Assembly: GCF_031119625.1 (NCBI RefSeq) | Contig: NZ_JAVHZV010000027.1 | Location: forward strand, 170,036-234,035 | Source of the DNA: Pseudomonas sp. G34 | Lineage (GTDB): Bacteria > Pseudomonadota > Gammaproteobacteria > Pseudomonadales > Pseudomonadaceae | DNA length: 64,000 nt | Direction: 5' to 3' | In this document: piece after piece, positions 50,099 to 59,233 of the stretch | Layout: each line of letters opens with the position of its first letter | How positions within the stretch are numbered: the stretch's first letter is position 1 | Notes under the pieces: model-generated | What the model was told of the DNA's origin: nothing | Databases searched by the model: none | Seen by the model: only the letters and a program-made list of their open reading frames with translations | Translations under genes and position numbers: made by a program

Positions 50099-51100
50099 TC
50101 AGGCAGTCGCCTTGTCGTCTTTCTTCAGACTTGCCGGCGGCCAGTTGTCGAGGCGCATACCGAGGGACAGACCGCGGGAAGCCAGAACGTCCTTGATTTC
50201 GGTCAGGGACTTCTTGCCCAGGTTCGGCGTTTTGAGCAGCTCTACTTCGGTGCGCTGAATCAGATCACCGATGTAGTAGATGTTCTCTGCCTTGAGGCAG
50301 TTGGCCGAACGAACGGTCAGTTCCAGGTCATCAACCGGACGGAGCAGGATCGGATCGATCTCGTCTTCCTGTTCGATTACCACGGGCTCGCTGTCACCTT
50401 TGAGGTCGACGAATGCAGCCAGCTGCTGTTGCAGGATGGTTGCAGCACGACGGATAGCCTCTTCAGGATCCAGGGTACCGTTGGTTTCGAGGTCGATAAC
50501 CAGCTTGTCCAGGTTGGTGCGCTGCTCGACGCGAGCGTTTTCCACCACGTAAGACACGCGACGCACCGGGCTGAAGGAAGCGTCGAGCTGCAAGCGACCA
50601 ATGCTGCGGCTCTCGTCTTCATCACTCTGGCGCGAATCAGCTGGCTCATAGCCGCGACCACGAGCTACTACGAGCTTCATGTTCAGCGCGCCATTGGAGG
50701 CCAGGTTGGCGATTACGTGGTCGCCGTTGACGATTTCAACATCATGATCCAGCTGAATGTCGGCAGCGGTTACGACGCCAGAGCCCTTCTTCGCCAGAGT
50801 CAGTGTAACTTCGTCTCGACCGTGCAGTTTGATGGCCAGACCTTTGAGGTTGAGCAGGATTTCAATGACGTCTTCCTGAACACCTTCAATGGCGCTGTAC
50901 TCATGGAGTACACCGTCAATCTCGGCCTCGACTACTGCACAGCCAGGCATGGAGGACAACAGGATGCGACGCAGCGCGTTGCCCAGGGTATGGCCGAAAC
51001 CACGCTCGAGAGGCTCGAGGGTGATCTTGGCGCGGGTCTGACTGACCACCTGCACATCGATATGGCGGGGGGTCAGGAACTCATTTACCGAAATCTGCAT
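50099..51100 (-). CDS. rpoA: RNA polymerase alpha subunit
   Basis: A 333-residue subunit with the N-terminal assembly domain (about 1-235, EPLERGFGHTLGNALRRILLSSMPG) and the C-terminal DNA/activator-contact domain (about 250-320, LTVRSANCLKAENIYYIGDLIQRTEVELLKTPNLGKKSLTEIKDVL). Length matches Pseudomonas RpoA. It lies between rpsD and rplQ in the usual order. Confidence 0.98.
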   Translation of the reverse strand: MQISVNEFLTPRHIDVQVVSQTRAKITLEPLERGFGHTLGNALRRILLSSMPGCAVVEAEIDGVLHEYSAIEGVQEDVIEILLNLKGLAIKLHGRDEVTLTLAKKGSGVVTAADIQLDHDVEIVNGDHVIANLASNGALNMKLVVARGRGYEPADSRQSDEDESRSIGRLQLDASFSPVRRVSYVVENARVEQRTNLDKLVIDLETNGTLDPEEAIRRAATILQQQLAAFVDLKGDSEPVVIEQEDEIDPILLRPVDDLELTVRSANCLKAENIYYIGDLIQRTEVELLKTPNLGKKSLTEIKDVLASRGLSLGMRLDNWPPASLKKDDKATA

Positions 51101-51122
51101 GGATGCACCTATTTTCTAGCCC

Positions 51123-51743
51123 TTACTTGGAGTAGAGCTCGACAATCAGGCTCTCGTTGATGTCAGCGGAGAGATCACCACGAACCGGAACGCTTTTGAA
51201 CACGCCGGATTTCTTCTCGGTGTCTACATCTACCCACTCAACACGGCCACGCTGAGCACACAGCTCAAGAGCCTGAACGATGCGCAGCTGATTCTTCGAC
51301 TTCTCGCGAACTGCAACCACGTCACCAGCTTTGACCTGGTAGGACGGTACGTTGACAGTCTTGCCGTTTACGCTGATCGCTTTGTGCGAAACCAGCTGAC
51401 GGGACTCGGCACGGGTAGCGCCGAAGCCCATACGGTAAACGACGTTATCCAGGCGGCACTCGAGCAGTTGCAGCAGGTTTTCGCCGGTAGCGCCTTTCTG
51501 GCTGGCTGCCTGCTTGTAGTAACCGCTGAATTGACGCTCCAGTACACCGTAGATACGACGAACTTTTTGCTTCTCACGCAGCTGGGTGCCGTAGTCGGAC
51601 TGACGGCCACGGCGCTGACCGTGGATACCTGGGGCTGCTTCGATGTTGCACTTCGATTCCAGGGCGCGAACGCCGCTTTTCAGGAAAAGATCAGTGCCTT
51701 CACGACGAGACAGTTTGCATTTGGGACCAATGTAACGAGCCAT
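51123..51743 (-). CDS. rpsD: 30S ribosomal protein S4
   Basis: A 206-residue protein, MARYIGPKCKLSRREGTDLFLK at the N-terminus, with the S4 RNA-binding domain (about 95-155, CRLDNVVYRMGFGATRAESRQLVSHKAI). In E. coli S4 is a 16S assembly nucleator and translational repressor of the alpha operon. The gene carries no zinc cysteine cluster. Confidence 0.97.
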   Translation of the reverse strand: MARYIGPKCKLSRREGTDLFLKSGVRALESKCNIEAAPGIHGQRRGRQSDYGTQLREKQKVRRIYGVLERQFSGYYKQAASQKGATGENLLQLLECRLDNVVYRMGFGATRAESRQLVSHKAISVNGKTVNVPSYQVKAGDVVAVREKSKNQLRIVQALELCAQRGRVEWVDVDTEKKSGVFKSVPVRGDLSADINESLIVELYSK

Positions 51744-51760
51744 TTCTCACTGTCTCCTGA

Positions 51761-52150
51761 TTACACGCGACGCTTCTTCGAAGGACGGCACCCGTTATGC
51801 GGGATAGGCGTCACATCGGTGATGCTGGCGATCTTGTAACCGCAGCCGTTAAGAGCACGGACGGCGGACTCACGACCCGGACCTGGGCCCTTGACGTTGA
51901 CGTCGAGGTTCTTCAGGCCGTATTCCAGCGCAGCTTGACCAGCACGCTCAGCAGCCACCTGGGCAGCGAACGGGGTGGACTTGCGGGAACCGCGGAAACC
52001 CGAACCACCGGAAGTAGCCCAGGACAGGGCGTTACCTTGACGGTCGGTGATGGTCACGATGGTGTTGTTGAAAGAAGCGTGGATGTGGGCGATGCCATCA
52101 ACCACCGTCTTCTTGACTTTCTTACGAGTACGAGCAGCAGGTTTTGCCAT
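51761..52150 (-). CDS. rpsK: 30S ribosomal protein S11
   Basis: A 129-residue platform protein, MAKPAARTRKKVKKTVVDGIAHIHASFNNTIVTITD, ending with DVTPIPHNGCRPSKKRRV. Position between rpsM and rpsD is canonical. Confidence 0.97.
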   Translation of the reverse strand: MAKPAARTRKKVKKTVVDGIAHIHASFNNTIVTITDRQGNALSWATSGGSGFRGSRKSTPFAAQVAAERAGQAALEYGLKNLDVNVKGPGPGRESAVRALNGCGYKIASITDVTPIPHNGCRPSKKRRV

Positions 52151-52180
52151 GACTAAATTCCTGTCGATTCGCGAACGCGA

Positions 52181-52537
52181 TTACTTGCGGATCGGCTTAC
52201 GCGGGCCCTTACGGGTGCGTGCGTTGGTCTTGGTGCGCTGACCGCGAACCGGCAGACCTTTACGATGACGCAGGCCGCGGTAGCAACCCAGATCCATCAA
52301 GCGTTTGATTTTCATGTTCACTTCACGGCGCAGATCACCTTCGGTATTCACCTTGGCGACTTCACCACGCAGCTGCTCGATCTGCTCGTCAGAGAGATCC
52401 TTGATCTTTGCTGCCGGGTTAACCCCGGTAGCGGCACAGATTTTCTGTGCAGTGGTGCGACCAACACCAAAGATGTAGGTCAACGAGATAACAGCGTGCT
52501 TGTTATCCGGAATGTTAACGCCTGCAATACGGGCCAT
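52181..52537 (-). CDS. rpsM: 30S ribosomal protein S13
   Basis: A 118-residue head protein, MARIAGVNIPDNKHAVISLTYIFGVGRTTAQKIC, with RHRKGLPVRGQRTKTNARTRKGP at the C-terminus that contacts P-site tRNA. It is the first gene of the alpha segment. Its leader contains a strong hairpin after rpmJ. Confidence 0.97.
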   Translation of the reverse strand: MARIAGVNIPDNKHAVISLTYIFGVGRTTAQKICAATGVNPAAKIKDLSDEQIEQLRGEVAKVNTEGDLRREVNMKIKRLMDLGCYRGLRHRKGLPVRGQRTKTNARTRKGPRKPIRK

Positions 52538-52624
52538 TCAGTGGAACTCCAATTGACAGCTACCTACGCCCCGGAAGCCAAGAAATGGGGCGCGAGATAT
52601 TAGCGCTGTAGAAACAAATAATCA

Positions 52625-52650
52625 ACCCGGCAGCGCACTAGCTGCCGGGC
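52625..52650 (-). terminator. Hairpin between rpmJ and rpsM
   Basis: CCCGGCAGC pairs with GCTGCCGGG (nine bases, six-base loop), 19 bases after the rpmJ stop, followed by a moderately T-rich run. It may attenuate read-through into the alpha segment or take part in S4 control. Confidence 0.6.
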
Positions 52651-52668
52651 TTATAGCGTCGATCACAT

Positions 52669-52785
52669 TCAGCCTTGGCGCTGTTTGTGACGCGGTTCCG
52701 CGCTGCAAATTACTCGTACCACACCTTCACGGCGAATAATTTTGCAGTTGCGGCACAGTTTTTTCACCGATGCACGAACTTTCAT
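52669..52785 (-). CDS. rpmJ: 50S ribosomal protein L36
   Basis: A 38-residue protein read directly from the bases: it starts [20 protein letters not shown] and ends PRHKQRQG. The zinc ligands C11, C14, C27 and H33 are intact, so this is the zinc-binding form. It lies 28 bases after secY, the common spc-operon end. Confidence 0.95.
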
Positions 52786-52813
52786 CACCAACTCCTCGAA
52801 CCTTATGGACACT

Positions 52814-54142
52814 TCAGCGGAGCATGCCGCTGCCGTAGCCCTTCAGGTTGGCTTTCTTCATCAGGGATTCGTACTGGTGCGAAACGAGGTGCGATTGTAC
52901 TTGCGACATGAAGTCCATCACAACCACTACCACGATCAGCAACGAGGTCCCGCCAAGGTAGAACGGTACGTTGGCCGCCACCACCAGGAACTGGGGCAAC
53001 AAGCATACGGCCGTCATGTACAGAGCACCGAACATGGTCAAGCGGGTCAGAACGCCATCGATATAGCGCGCCGACTGCTCACCGGGACGGATACCCGGAA
53101 TAAAGGCACCGGACTTCTTCAGGTTTTCCGCTACGTCTTTCGGGTTGAACATCAGTGCCGTGTAGAAGAAGCAGAAGAAAATGATCCCTGCACTAAACAG
53201 CAAAATGTTCAACGGCTGACCAGGAGCGATAGCCTGTGAAATATCCTGCAGCCAGCCCATACCTTCGGACTGACCAAACCAGGCACCCAGCGAGGCCGGG
53301 AATAACAGAAGGCTGCTGGCGAAGATGGCCGGGATTACGCCCGCCATGTTCACCTTCAACGGCAGGTGGCTGGTCTGCGCAGCAAAGACCTTGCGGCCCT
53401 GCTGACGCTTGGCGTAGTGCACCGCAATGCGACGCTGACCACGCTCAATGAACACCACGAAACCGATGATCGCTACTGCCAGCAAACCGATGGCGATGAG
53501 GGCGAAGATGTTGATATCGCCCTGCCGTGCAGACTCGAAAGACTGCCCGATCGCCGACGGCAGACCGGCTACGATGCCCGCAAAAATCAGCATCGAAATA
53601 CCGTTGCCAACACCGCGCTCGGTGATCTGCTCGCCTAACCACATCATGAACATCGCACCCGCCACGAAGGTGGTGACTGCAACGAAGTGGAAGCCGAAAT
53701 CAGCCGAGAACGCTACGCCCTGGCTCGCCAGGCCAACGGACATGCCGATAGCCTGAACGAACGCCAGAACCAAGGTGCCGTAGCGGGTGTATTGACTGAT
53801 CTTGCGACGACCAGCCTCACCTTCCTTCTTCAACTGCTCCAGCTGCGGGCTCACGGCGGTCATCAGCTGCATGATGATCGATGCCGAGATGTACGGCATG
53901 ATCCCCAGTGCAAAGATGCTCATCCGCTCCAGCGCGCCGCCGGAAAACATGTTGAACAAGCTAAGAATGGTCCCCTCATTCTGTCGAAACAGATCGGCCA
54001 GACGGTCAGGGTTTATACCGGGAACTGGGATATGCGCGCCGATTCGATAGACGATGATCGCCATGAACAGAAAGCGCAGACGAGCCCAGAGTTCGGACAA
54101 CCCGCCACCAGCCAGAGCAGAGAGAGCACCTTGCTTAGCCAT
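52814..54142 (-). CDS. secY: Protein translocase subunit SecY
   Basis: A 442-residue inner-membrane channel with ten hydrophobic segments, from [22 protein letters not shown] to [27 protein letters not shown]. With SecE and SecG it forms the export pore. It starts immediately after the rplO stop with no gap, showing tight coupling. Confidence 0.97.
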
Positions 54143-54577
54143 TTATTCCTCGAACTTACCGCCAGCTGCTTCGATAGCCGCACGCGCACCTTTGGTGGCA
54201 GCGATACCTTTGAGGGTGACCGCGCGAGTAATCTCACCGGACAGCATGACTTTCACACGCTGTACGTTTTGATTAATCAGGTTGGCATCCTTCAGCGCTT
54301 GCAGAGTAACTACGTCGCCTTCGATCTTGTTCAGCTCGGAGGTGCGGATTTGCGCACGATCCATGGCTTTCAGAGATACGAAACCGAACTTGGGCAGACG
54401 ACGGTGCAGAGGCTGCTGGCCGCCTTCGAAACCCGGAGCAATGGTGCCACCGGAGCGGGAGGTCTGACCCTTGTGGCCACGGCCACCGGTCTTGCCCAAA
54501 CCACTACCGATACCACGGCCCGGACGGTGCTTCTCGCGACGGGAACCCGGCGCTGGACTCAAATCGTTCAGGTACAT
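54143..54577 (-). CDS. rplO: 50S ribosomal protein L15
   Basis: A 144-residue protein, MYLNDLSPAPGSRREKHRPGRGIGSGLGKTGGRGHKGQ, with the Gly/Arg-rich extended N-terminus that penetrates 23S rRNA. It lies between rpmD and secY. Confidence 0.97.
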   Translation of the reverse strand: MYLNDLSPAPGSRREKHRPGRGIGSGLGKTGGRGHKGQTSRSGGTIAPGFEGGQQPLHRRLPKFGFVSLKAMDRAQIRTSELNKIEGDVVTLQALKDANLINQNVQRVKVMLSGEITRAVTLKGIAATKGARAAIEAAGGKFEE

Positions 54578-54580
54578 GGA

Positions 54581-54760
54581 TCAACCCTCCACACGGAGAA
54601 GGTAATAAGCCTTGTTGATCATGCCGCGGTTTTCCGGAGTATCCAGAACTTCGACGGTATGATTGATGCGACGCAGGCCGAGACCCTTGACGCAGGCTTT
54701 ATGATTGGCCAGACGGCCATTGGTGCTCTTGATGAGAGTCACTTTGACGGTGTTAGCCAT
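54581..54760 (-). CDS. rpmD: 50S ribosomal protein L30
   Basis: A 59-residue protein starting MANTVKVTLIKSTNGRLANH and ending YYLLRVEG. The start two bases after rpsE is supported by the family N-terminus. A longer frame upstream is a chance extension. Confidence 0.96.
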   Translation of the reverse strand: MANTVKVTLIKSTNGRLANHKACVKGLGLRRINHTVEVLDTPENRGMINKAYYLLRVEG

Positions 54761-54762
54761 GG

Positions 54763-55263
54763 TTAGAGAATCTCCTCGACGCTCTTGCCACGCTTGGCCG
54801 CAACCGAATCCGGAGACTGCATAGCCTTCAGACCTTTGAAAGTGGCATGCACCACGTTCACAGGGTTGGTCGAGCCGTAGCACTTGGCCAGGACGTTCTG
54901 CACACCAGCGACTTCCAGGACGGCACGCATGGCGCCACCAGCGATGATGCCGGTACCTTCGGAAGCAGGCTGCATGTAAACCTTCGAAGCGCCGTGGGCG
55001 GACTTCATGGCGTACTGCAGGGTGGTGCCGTTCAGATCAACTTGGATCATGTTGCGACGAGCAGCTTCCATCGCCTTCTGGATGGCAGCCGGCACTTCAC
55101 GGGATTTGCCACGGCCGAAACCTACACGGCCCTTGCCATCACCTACCACGGTCAGCGCGGTGAAGGTGAAGATACGGCCGCCTTTAACGGTCTTGGCAAC
55201 GCGGTTCACCTGAACCAGCTTCTCGATATAGCCTTCGTCGCGCTTTTGGTCGTTATTTGCCAT
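54763..55263 (-). CDS. rpsE: 30S ribosomal protein S5
   Basis: A 166-residue protein with the double-stranded-RNA-binding-like S5 domain (EKLVQVNRVAKTVKGGRIFTFTALTVVGDGKGRVGFGRGKSREVP) and the C-terminal GTNPVNVVHATFKGLKAM. It affects decoding accuracy at the mRNA entry. Confidence 0.97.
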   Translation of the reverse strand: MANNDQKRDEGYIEKLVQVNRVAKTVKGGRIFTFTALTVVGDGKGRVGFGRGKSREVPAAIQKAMEAARRNMIQVDLNGTTLQYAMKSAHGASKVYMQPASEGTGIIAGGAMRAVLEVAGVQNVLAKCYGSTNPVNVVHATFKGLKAMQSPDSVAAKRGKSVEEIL

Positions 55264-55266
55264 AAC

Positions 55267-55617
55267 TTAGAACTCCAGCCCGCCTTCACGAGCAGCATCA
55301 GCCAGCGCTTTCACACGGCCGTGGTACTTGAAGCCAGAACGGTCGAATGCAACCTGGGTCACACCAGCGGCTTTCGCACGCTCGGCAACCAGCTCGCCAA
55401 CTTTCTTGGCCGCGTCGACGTTGCCGGTGGCGCCGTCACGCAGTGCTTTGTCCAAGGTAGAGGCGCTGGCCAGAACCTTGCTGCCGTCGGCCGAGATGAC
55501 CTGGGCATAGATGTGCTGCGAAGAGCGATACACGCAGAGACGCACGGCTTCGAGCTCGTGCATTTTCAGGCGTGCTTTGCGAGCGCGACGCAGACGAGTA
55601 ACTTTTTTGTCGGTCAT
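55267..55617 (-). CDS. rplR: 50S ribosomal protein L18
   Basis: A 116-residue 5S rRNA-binding protein, KKVTRLRRARKARLKMHELEAVRLCVYRSSQHIYAQVI near the N-terminus and DRSGFKYHGRVKALADAAREGGLEF at the end. Confidence 0.97.
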   Translation of the reverse strand: MTDKKVTRLRRARKARLKMHELEAVRLCVYRSSQHIYAQVISADGSKVLASASTLDKALRDGATGNVDAAKKVGELVAERAKAAGVTQVAFDRSGFKYHGRVKALADAAREGGLEF

Positions 55618-55628
55618 TTCCTAGCCCC

Positions 55629-56162
55629 TTACTTCTTCTTGGCTTCTTTACGGCGGACGACTTCGTCAGCGTAACGAACACCTTTGCCCTTGTAAGGCTC
55701 AGGACGACGGAAATCACGAATCTCCGCAGCAACCTGACCAACCAGCTGCTTATCGACACCCTTGATCAGGATCTCGGTCTGGTTCGGGGTTTCGGCCACA
55801 ACGCCTTCCGGCAGTTGGTAGTCGATAGGGTGAGAGAAGCCCAACGCCAGGTTAAGCACCTGACCCTTGGCCTGTGCCTTGTAACCAACACCGATCAGCT
55901 GGAGCTTGCGCTCGAAGCCTTGGCTTACGCCGATGACCATGTTGTTGACCAGAGCACGGGTAGTACCAGCCATCGCACGAGTCTGCTGGTCGCCGTTGCG
56001 AGCAGCAAAACGCAGCTCACCGGATTCCTGCAGAACTTCAACGGACGAGTGAACGTTCAGTTCCAGAGTGCCCTTGGCACCCTTCACCGAAAGCTGCTGA
56101 CCGGCGAGTTTGATCTCTACACCAGCAGGCAGCTTGACGGGGTTCTTAGCAACGCGAGACAT
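55629..56162 (-). CDS. rplF: 50S ribosomal protein L6
   Basis: A 177-residue protein with two L6 domains, ending in the conserved RRPEPYKGKGVRYADEVVRRKEAKKK. It lies near the factor-binding site of the large subunit. Confidence 0.97.
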   Translation of the reverse strand: MSRVAKNPVKLPAGVEIKLAGQQLSVKGAKGTLELNVHSSVEVLQESGELRFAARNGDQQTRAMAGTTRALVNNMVIGVSQGFERKLQLIGVGYKAQAKGQVLNLALGFSHPIDYQLPEGVVAETPNQTEILIKGVDKQLVGQVAAEIRDFRRPEPYKGKGVRYADEVVRRKEAKKK

Positions 56163-56174
56163 GCTTATCCCCCC

Positions 56175-56567
56175 TTAGAACACAGTGCAAAGCACTTCGC
56201 CGCCGACACCGGCAGCGCGCGCAGCGCGGTCCGTCATCACACCTTTGTTGGTGGAGACGATGGAAACACCGAGACCGCCACGAACTTTCGGCAGATCATC
56301 GACGGATTTGTACTGACGAAGGCCAGGACGGCTGACGCGCTTGACTTCCTCGATGACCGGACGGCCTTCGAAGTACTTCAGCTCGATGGACAGCTGTGGC
56401 TTTGCTTCACCATTGATTTCATAACCGGCAATGTAACCTTCGTCTTTGAGAACTTTGGCTACAGCCACCTTCAGCGTGGAAGACGGCATGCTTACGACGG
56501 ACTTTTCAGCCATCTGGGCATTACGGATACGAGTTAGCATGTCCGCTAACGGGTCCTGCATACTCAT
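56175..56567 (-). CDS. rpsH: 30S ribosomal protein S8
   Basis: A 130-residue protein, MSMQDPLADMLTRIRNAQMAEK, ending GGLGVSIVSTNKGVMTDRAARAAGVGGEVLCTVF. In E. coli S8 represses the spc operon by binding its mRNA. Its leader here is unusually long at 184 bases and carries a terminator-like hairpin. Confidence 0.97.
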   Translation of the reverse strand: MSMQDPLADMLTRIRNAQMAEKSVVSMPSSTLKVAVAKVLKDEGYIAGYEINGEAKPQLSIELKYFEGRPVIEEVKRVSRPGLRQYKSVDDLPKVRGGLGVSIVSTNKGVMTDRAARAAGVGGEVLCTVF

Positions 56568-56678
56568 GGGCTAGACGCTCCTGATACAAAAAGAATTAGC
56601 CTCTCGGCTAAGAATCACCAGAACTCACGGAAATCCGGGCTCAGGCGAGCCGGGCATTCTAGAGACTGATCAAAAATG

Positions 56679-56704
56679 AATCAAGCCCCAAAAGGGGCTT
56701 GATT
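56679..56704 (-). terminator. Terminator-like hairpin between rpsN and rpsH
   Basis: On the minus strand a perfect 11-base stem AATCAAGCCCC/GGGGCTTGATT with a four-base loop is followed by CATTTTTG. It lies inside the spc segment, downstream of rpsN. A second ten-base hairpin (ACGCCGGAGC/GCTCCGGCGT, 56717-56738) precedes it. Confidence 0.7.
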
Positions 56705-56751
56705 GATATTGCTTGTACGCCGGAGCACGCTCCGGCGTTTGCCGCGTCGGC

Positions 56752-57057
56752 TTACCAGCTGGCTTTGACCAGACCTGGTACGTCGCCACGCATGGCTGCT
56801 TCACGCAGCTTGATACGCGACAGACCGAACTTGCGGAACACACCGTGCGGACGACCGGTGATGCGGCAGCGATTGCGCAGGCGCGAAGCGCTGGCATCAC
56901 GTGGCTGCTTCTGCAGAGCAACGCTGGCTTCCCAGCGTGCTTCCGGAGTTGCGTTCTGATCCACGATGATGGCTTTCAGCTCGGCACGCTTTTTGGCGTA
57001 CTTGGCAACCGTGCGCTGACGCTTCAGCTCGCGGTTTTTCATGCTCGTCTTGGCCAT
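56752..57057 (-). CDS. rpsN: 30S ribosomal protein S14
   Basis: A 101-residue protein, MAKTSMKNRELKRQRTVAKYAKKR, with RNRCRITGRPHGVFRKFGLSRIKLREAAMRGDVPGLVKASW at the end. It is the zinc-free long form, with no CxxC pairs. Upstream codons giving a longer frame are not part of the protein. Confidence 0.97.
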   Translation of the reverse strand: MAKTSMKNRELKRQRTVAKYAKKRAELKAIIVDQNATPEARWEASVALQKQPRDASASRLRNRCRITGRPHGVFRKFGLSRIKLREAAMRGDVPGLVKASW

Positions 57058-57070
57058 GTTCCTACTCCAA

Positions 57071-57610
57071 TCAGTTGCGGAACGGGAATTTGAAAGCGCG
57101 CAGCAGAGCGCGGCCTTCATCATCCGTACGGGCAGTGGTGGTCAGGGTGATGTCCAGACCACGCAGCGCATCGATCTTGTCGTAATCGATTTCCGGGAAG
57201 ATGATCTGCTCTTTCACGCCCATGCTGTAGTTGCCGCGGCCATCGAAGGACTTGGCATTCAGGCCGCGGAAGTCACGCACGCGCGGCAGGGAGATGGACA
57301 GCAGACGATCCAGGAACTCGTACATACGCTCGCGACGCAGAGTGACCTTGACGCCAATCGGCCAACCTTCACGAACCTTGAAACCTGCGATCGACTTGCG
57401 GGCATGAGTCACAACGACTTTCTGACCGGTGATCTTCTCGAGGTCGGCAACGGCGTTTTCGATGACTTTCTTGTCACCGATCGCTTCGCCCAGGCCCATG
57501 TTCAGGGTGATCTTGGTGATGCGCGGAACTTCCATCACGTTGGCCAGCTTCAGTTCTTCCTTCAGCTTGGGCGCGATTTCCTTCCGGTAAATCTCTTTCA
57601 GTCGTGCCAT
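57071..57610 (-). CDS. rplE: 50S ribosomal protein L5
   Basis: A 179-residue 5S rRNA-binding protein, MARLKEIYRKEIAPKLKEEL, with GLNAKSFDGRGNYSMGVKEQIIFPEIDYDKID, which is highly conserved. Confidence 0.97.
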   Translation of the reverse strand: MARLKEIYRKEIAPKLKEELKLANVMEVPRITKITLNMGLGEAIGDKKVIENAVADLEKITGQKVVVTHARKSIAGFKVREGWPIGVKVTLRRERMYEFLDRLLSISLPRVRDFRGLNAKSFDGRGNYSMGVKEQIIFPEIDYDKIDALRGLDITLTTTARTDDEGRALLRAFKFPFRN

Positions 57611-57629
57611 GGTGTTTTACCTATGATTC

Positions 57630-57944
57630 TCAAGCGCCAACCGGCTTCTGGGTGGACTTGAAGACACGAATTTTCTTGCCGTCTTCGACTTTGAAACCAA
57701 CGCGGTCAGCCTTGTTGGTTTCGCCGTTGAAAATGGCAACGTTGGAAGCGTGCAGTGGCGCTTCTTTTTCGACGATACCGCCTTGAACGCCCGACATCGG
57801 GTTCGGCTTGGTATGACGCTTCACCAGGTTGATGCCACCGACGACCAGACGGTCGTCAGCGAGAACCTTGAGCACCTTACCGCGCTTACCTTTGTCTTTG
57901 CCGGCGATCACGATGATCTCGTCGTCACGACGAATCTTTTGCAT
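57630..57944 (-). CDS. rplX: 50S ribosomal protein L24
   Basis: A 104-residue protein with the KOW motif DEIIVIAGKDKGKRGKVLKV and VVGGINLVKRHTKPNP. It starts assembly at the 5' end of 23S rRNA. Confidence 0.97.
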   Translation of the reverse strand: MQKIRRDDEIIVIAGKDKGKRGKVLKVLADDRLVVGGINLVKRHTKPNPMSGVQGGIVEKEAPLHASNVAIFNGETNKADRVGFKVEDGKKIRVFKSTQKPVGA

Positions 57945-57955
57945 GTCGGATCTCC

Positions 57956-58324
57956 TTAAAGCACTTCAGGGGCGAGCGAGACGATCTTCATGAACTTCTC
58001 GGTACGCAGCTCACGGGTCACTGGCCCGAAGATGCGGGTACCGATCGGCTCTTGCTTGTTGTTCAGCAGAACAGCAGCGTTGCCGTCGAAGCGAATGATC
58101 GAACCATCGGCACGGCGAACGCCGTGACGGGTACGAACGACCACTGCGGTCATGACCTGACCTTTCTTCACTTTACCGCGCGGAATTGCTTCCTTGACGG
58201 TGACTTTGATGATGTCGCCGATGCCGGCGTAGCGACGATGCGAACCGCCCAACACCTTGATGCACATGACACGACGTGCACCGCTGTTGTCAGCCACATC
58301 GAGCATGGATTGAGTCTGAATCAT
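57956..58324 (-). CDS. rplN: 50S ribosomal protein L14
   Basis: A 122-residue protein, MIQTQSMLDVADNSGARRVMCIKVLGGSHRRYAGIGD, ending RELRTEKFMKIVSLAPEVL. First gene of the spc segment proper. Confidence 0.97.
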   Translation of the reverse strand: MIQTQSMLDVADNSGARRVMCIKVLGGSHRRYAGIGDIIKVTVKEAIPRGKVKKGQVMTAVVVRTRHGVRRADGSIIRFDGNAAVLLNNKQEPIGTRIFGPVTRELRTEKFMKIVSLAPEVL

Positions 58325-58347
58325 AAAATTTCTCCGACCCTTAGCTC

Positions 58348-58614
58348 TTAGACTTCGACGGCGCGTTCGACGACTTCAACCAGAGCCCAGGACTTGGTCT
58401 TGGACTGCGGACGGGTTTCGCGGATGGAAACCTTGTCGCCGATCTTGCATTGGTTGGATTCGTCGTGAGCGTGCAGCTTGGTCGAACGCTTGACGTATTT
58501 ACCGTAGATCGGGTGCTTTACGCGACGCTCGATCAGAACGGTGATGGTCTTGTCCATCTTGTCGCTGACAACACGGCCGGTCAGCGTACGGACTGTTTTT
58601 TCGGCTTCAGCCAT
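58348..58614 (-). CDS. rpsQ: 30S ribosomal protein S17
   Basis: An 88-residue protein, MAEAEKTVRTLTGRVVSDKMDKTITVLIERRVKHPIYGKY, the OB-fold S17. The MAEAEK start was preferred over a frame with two more residues (MI). Confidence 0.97.
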   Translation of the reverse strand: MAEAEKTVRTLTGRVVSDKMDKTITVLIERRVKHPIYGKYVKRSTKLHAHDESNQCKIGDKVSIRETRPQSKTKSWALVEVVERAVEV

Positions 58615-58616
58615 GA

Positions 58617-58808
58617 TCACTTACCTGCCTGCTGGTTGAGCACAGTTTTCACACGAGCGATGTCGCGCTTAACTTGCGAGAGCAGGTGAGACTGCCCCAA
58701 CTGGCCAGTTGCCTTCTGCATGCGCAGATTGAACTGGTCGCGCAGCAGGCCGAGCAGTTGCTCGTTCAGCTGCTGTGCTGATTTTTCACGAAGTTCATTC
58801 GCTTTCAT
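58617..58808 (-). CDS. rpmC: 50S ribosomal protein L29
   Basis: A 63-residue two-helix protein, [22 protein letters not shown]. Its ATG overlaps the rplP stop by one base (TGATG), which implies coupled translation. Confidence 0.96.
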
Positions 58809-59221
58809 CACATCACCGTCCGCTTAACAAAAGTGGTGGCGAGCGGCAGCTTTGCAGCAGCCAGGGCGAAAGCCTCACGCGCCAACTCTTCGGAAACGCC
58901 TTCGATCTCGTACAGGACTTTGCCTGGCTGGATCTGGGCTACCCAATATTCAACGCCACCCTTCCCTTTACCCATCCGCACTTCGAGAGGCTTCTTGGTA
59001 ACCGGCTTGTCCGGGAAAACGCGAATCCAGATCTTCCCGCCACGCTTTACGTGACGAGTCAGAGCACGACGAGCGGACTCGATCTGACGGGCGGTGAGAC
59101 GACCGCGGGCAACGGACTTCAGCGCGAACTCGCCGAAGCTGACCTTGCTACCGCGCTGAGCCAGACCACGGTTGTGGCCGGTCATCTGCTTGCGGAACTT
59201 CGTACGCTTTGGTTGCAACAT
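58808..59221 (-). CDS. rplP: 50S ribosomal protein L16
   Basis: A 137-residue protein, [24 protein letters not shown], with [29 protein letters not shown] near the A-site tRNA contact. Confidence 0.97.
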
Positions 59222-59233
59222 GATGCGTACTCC

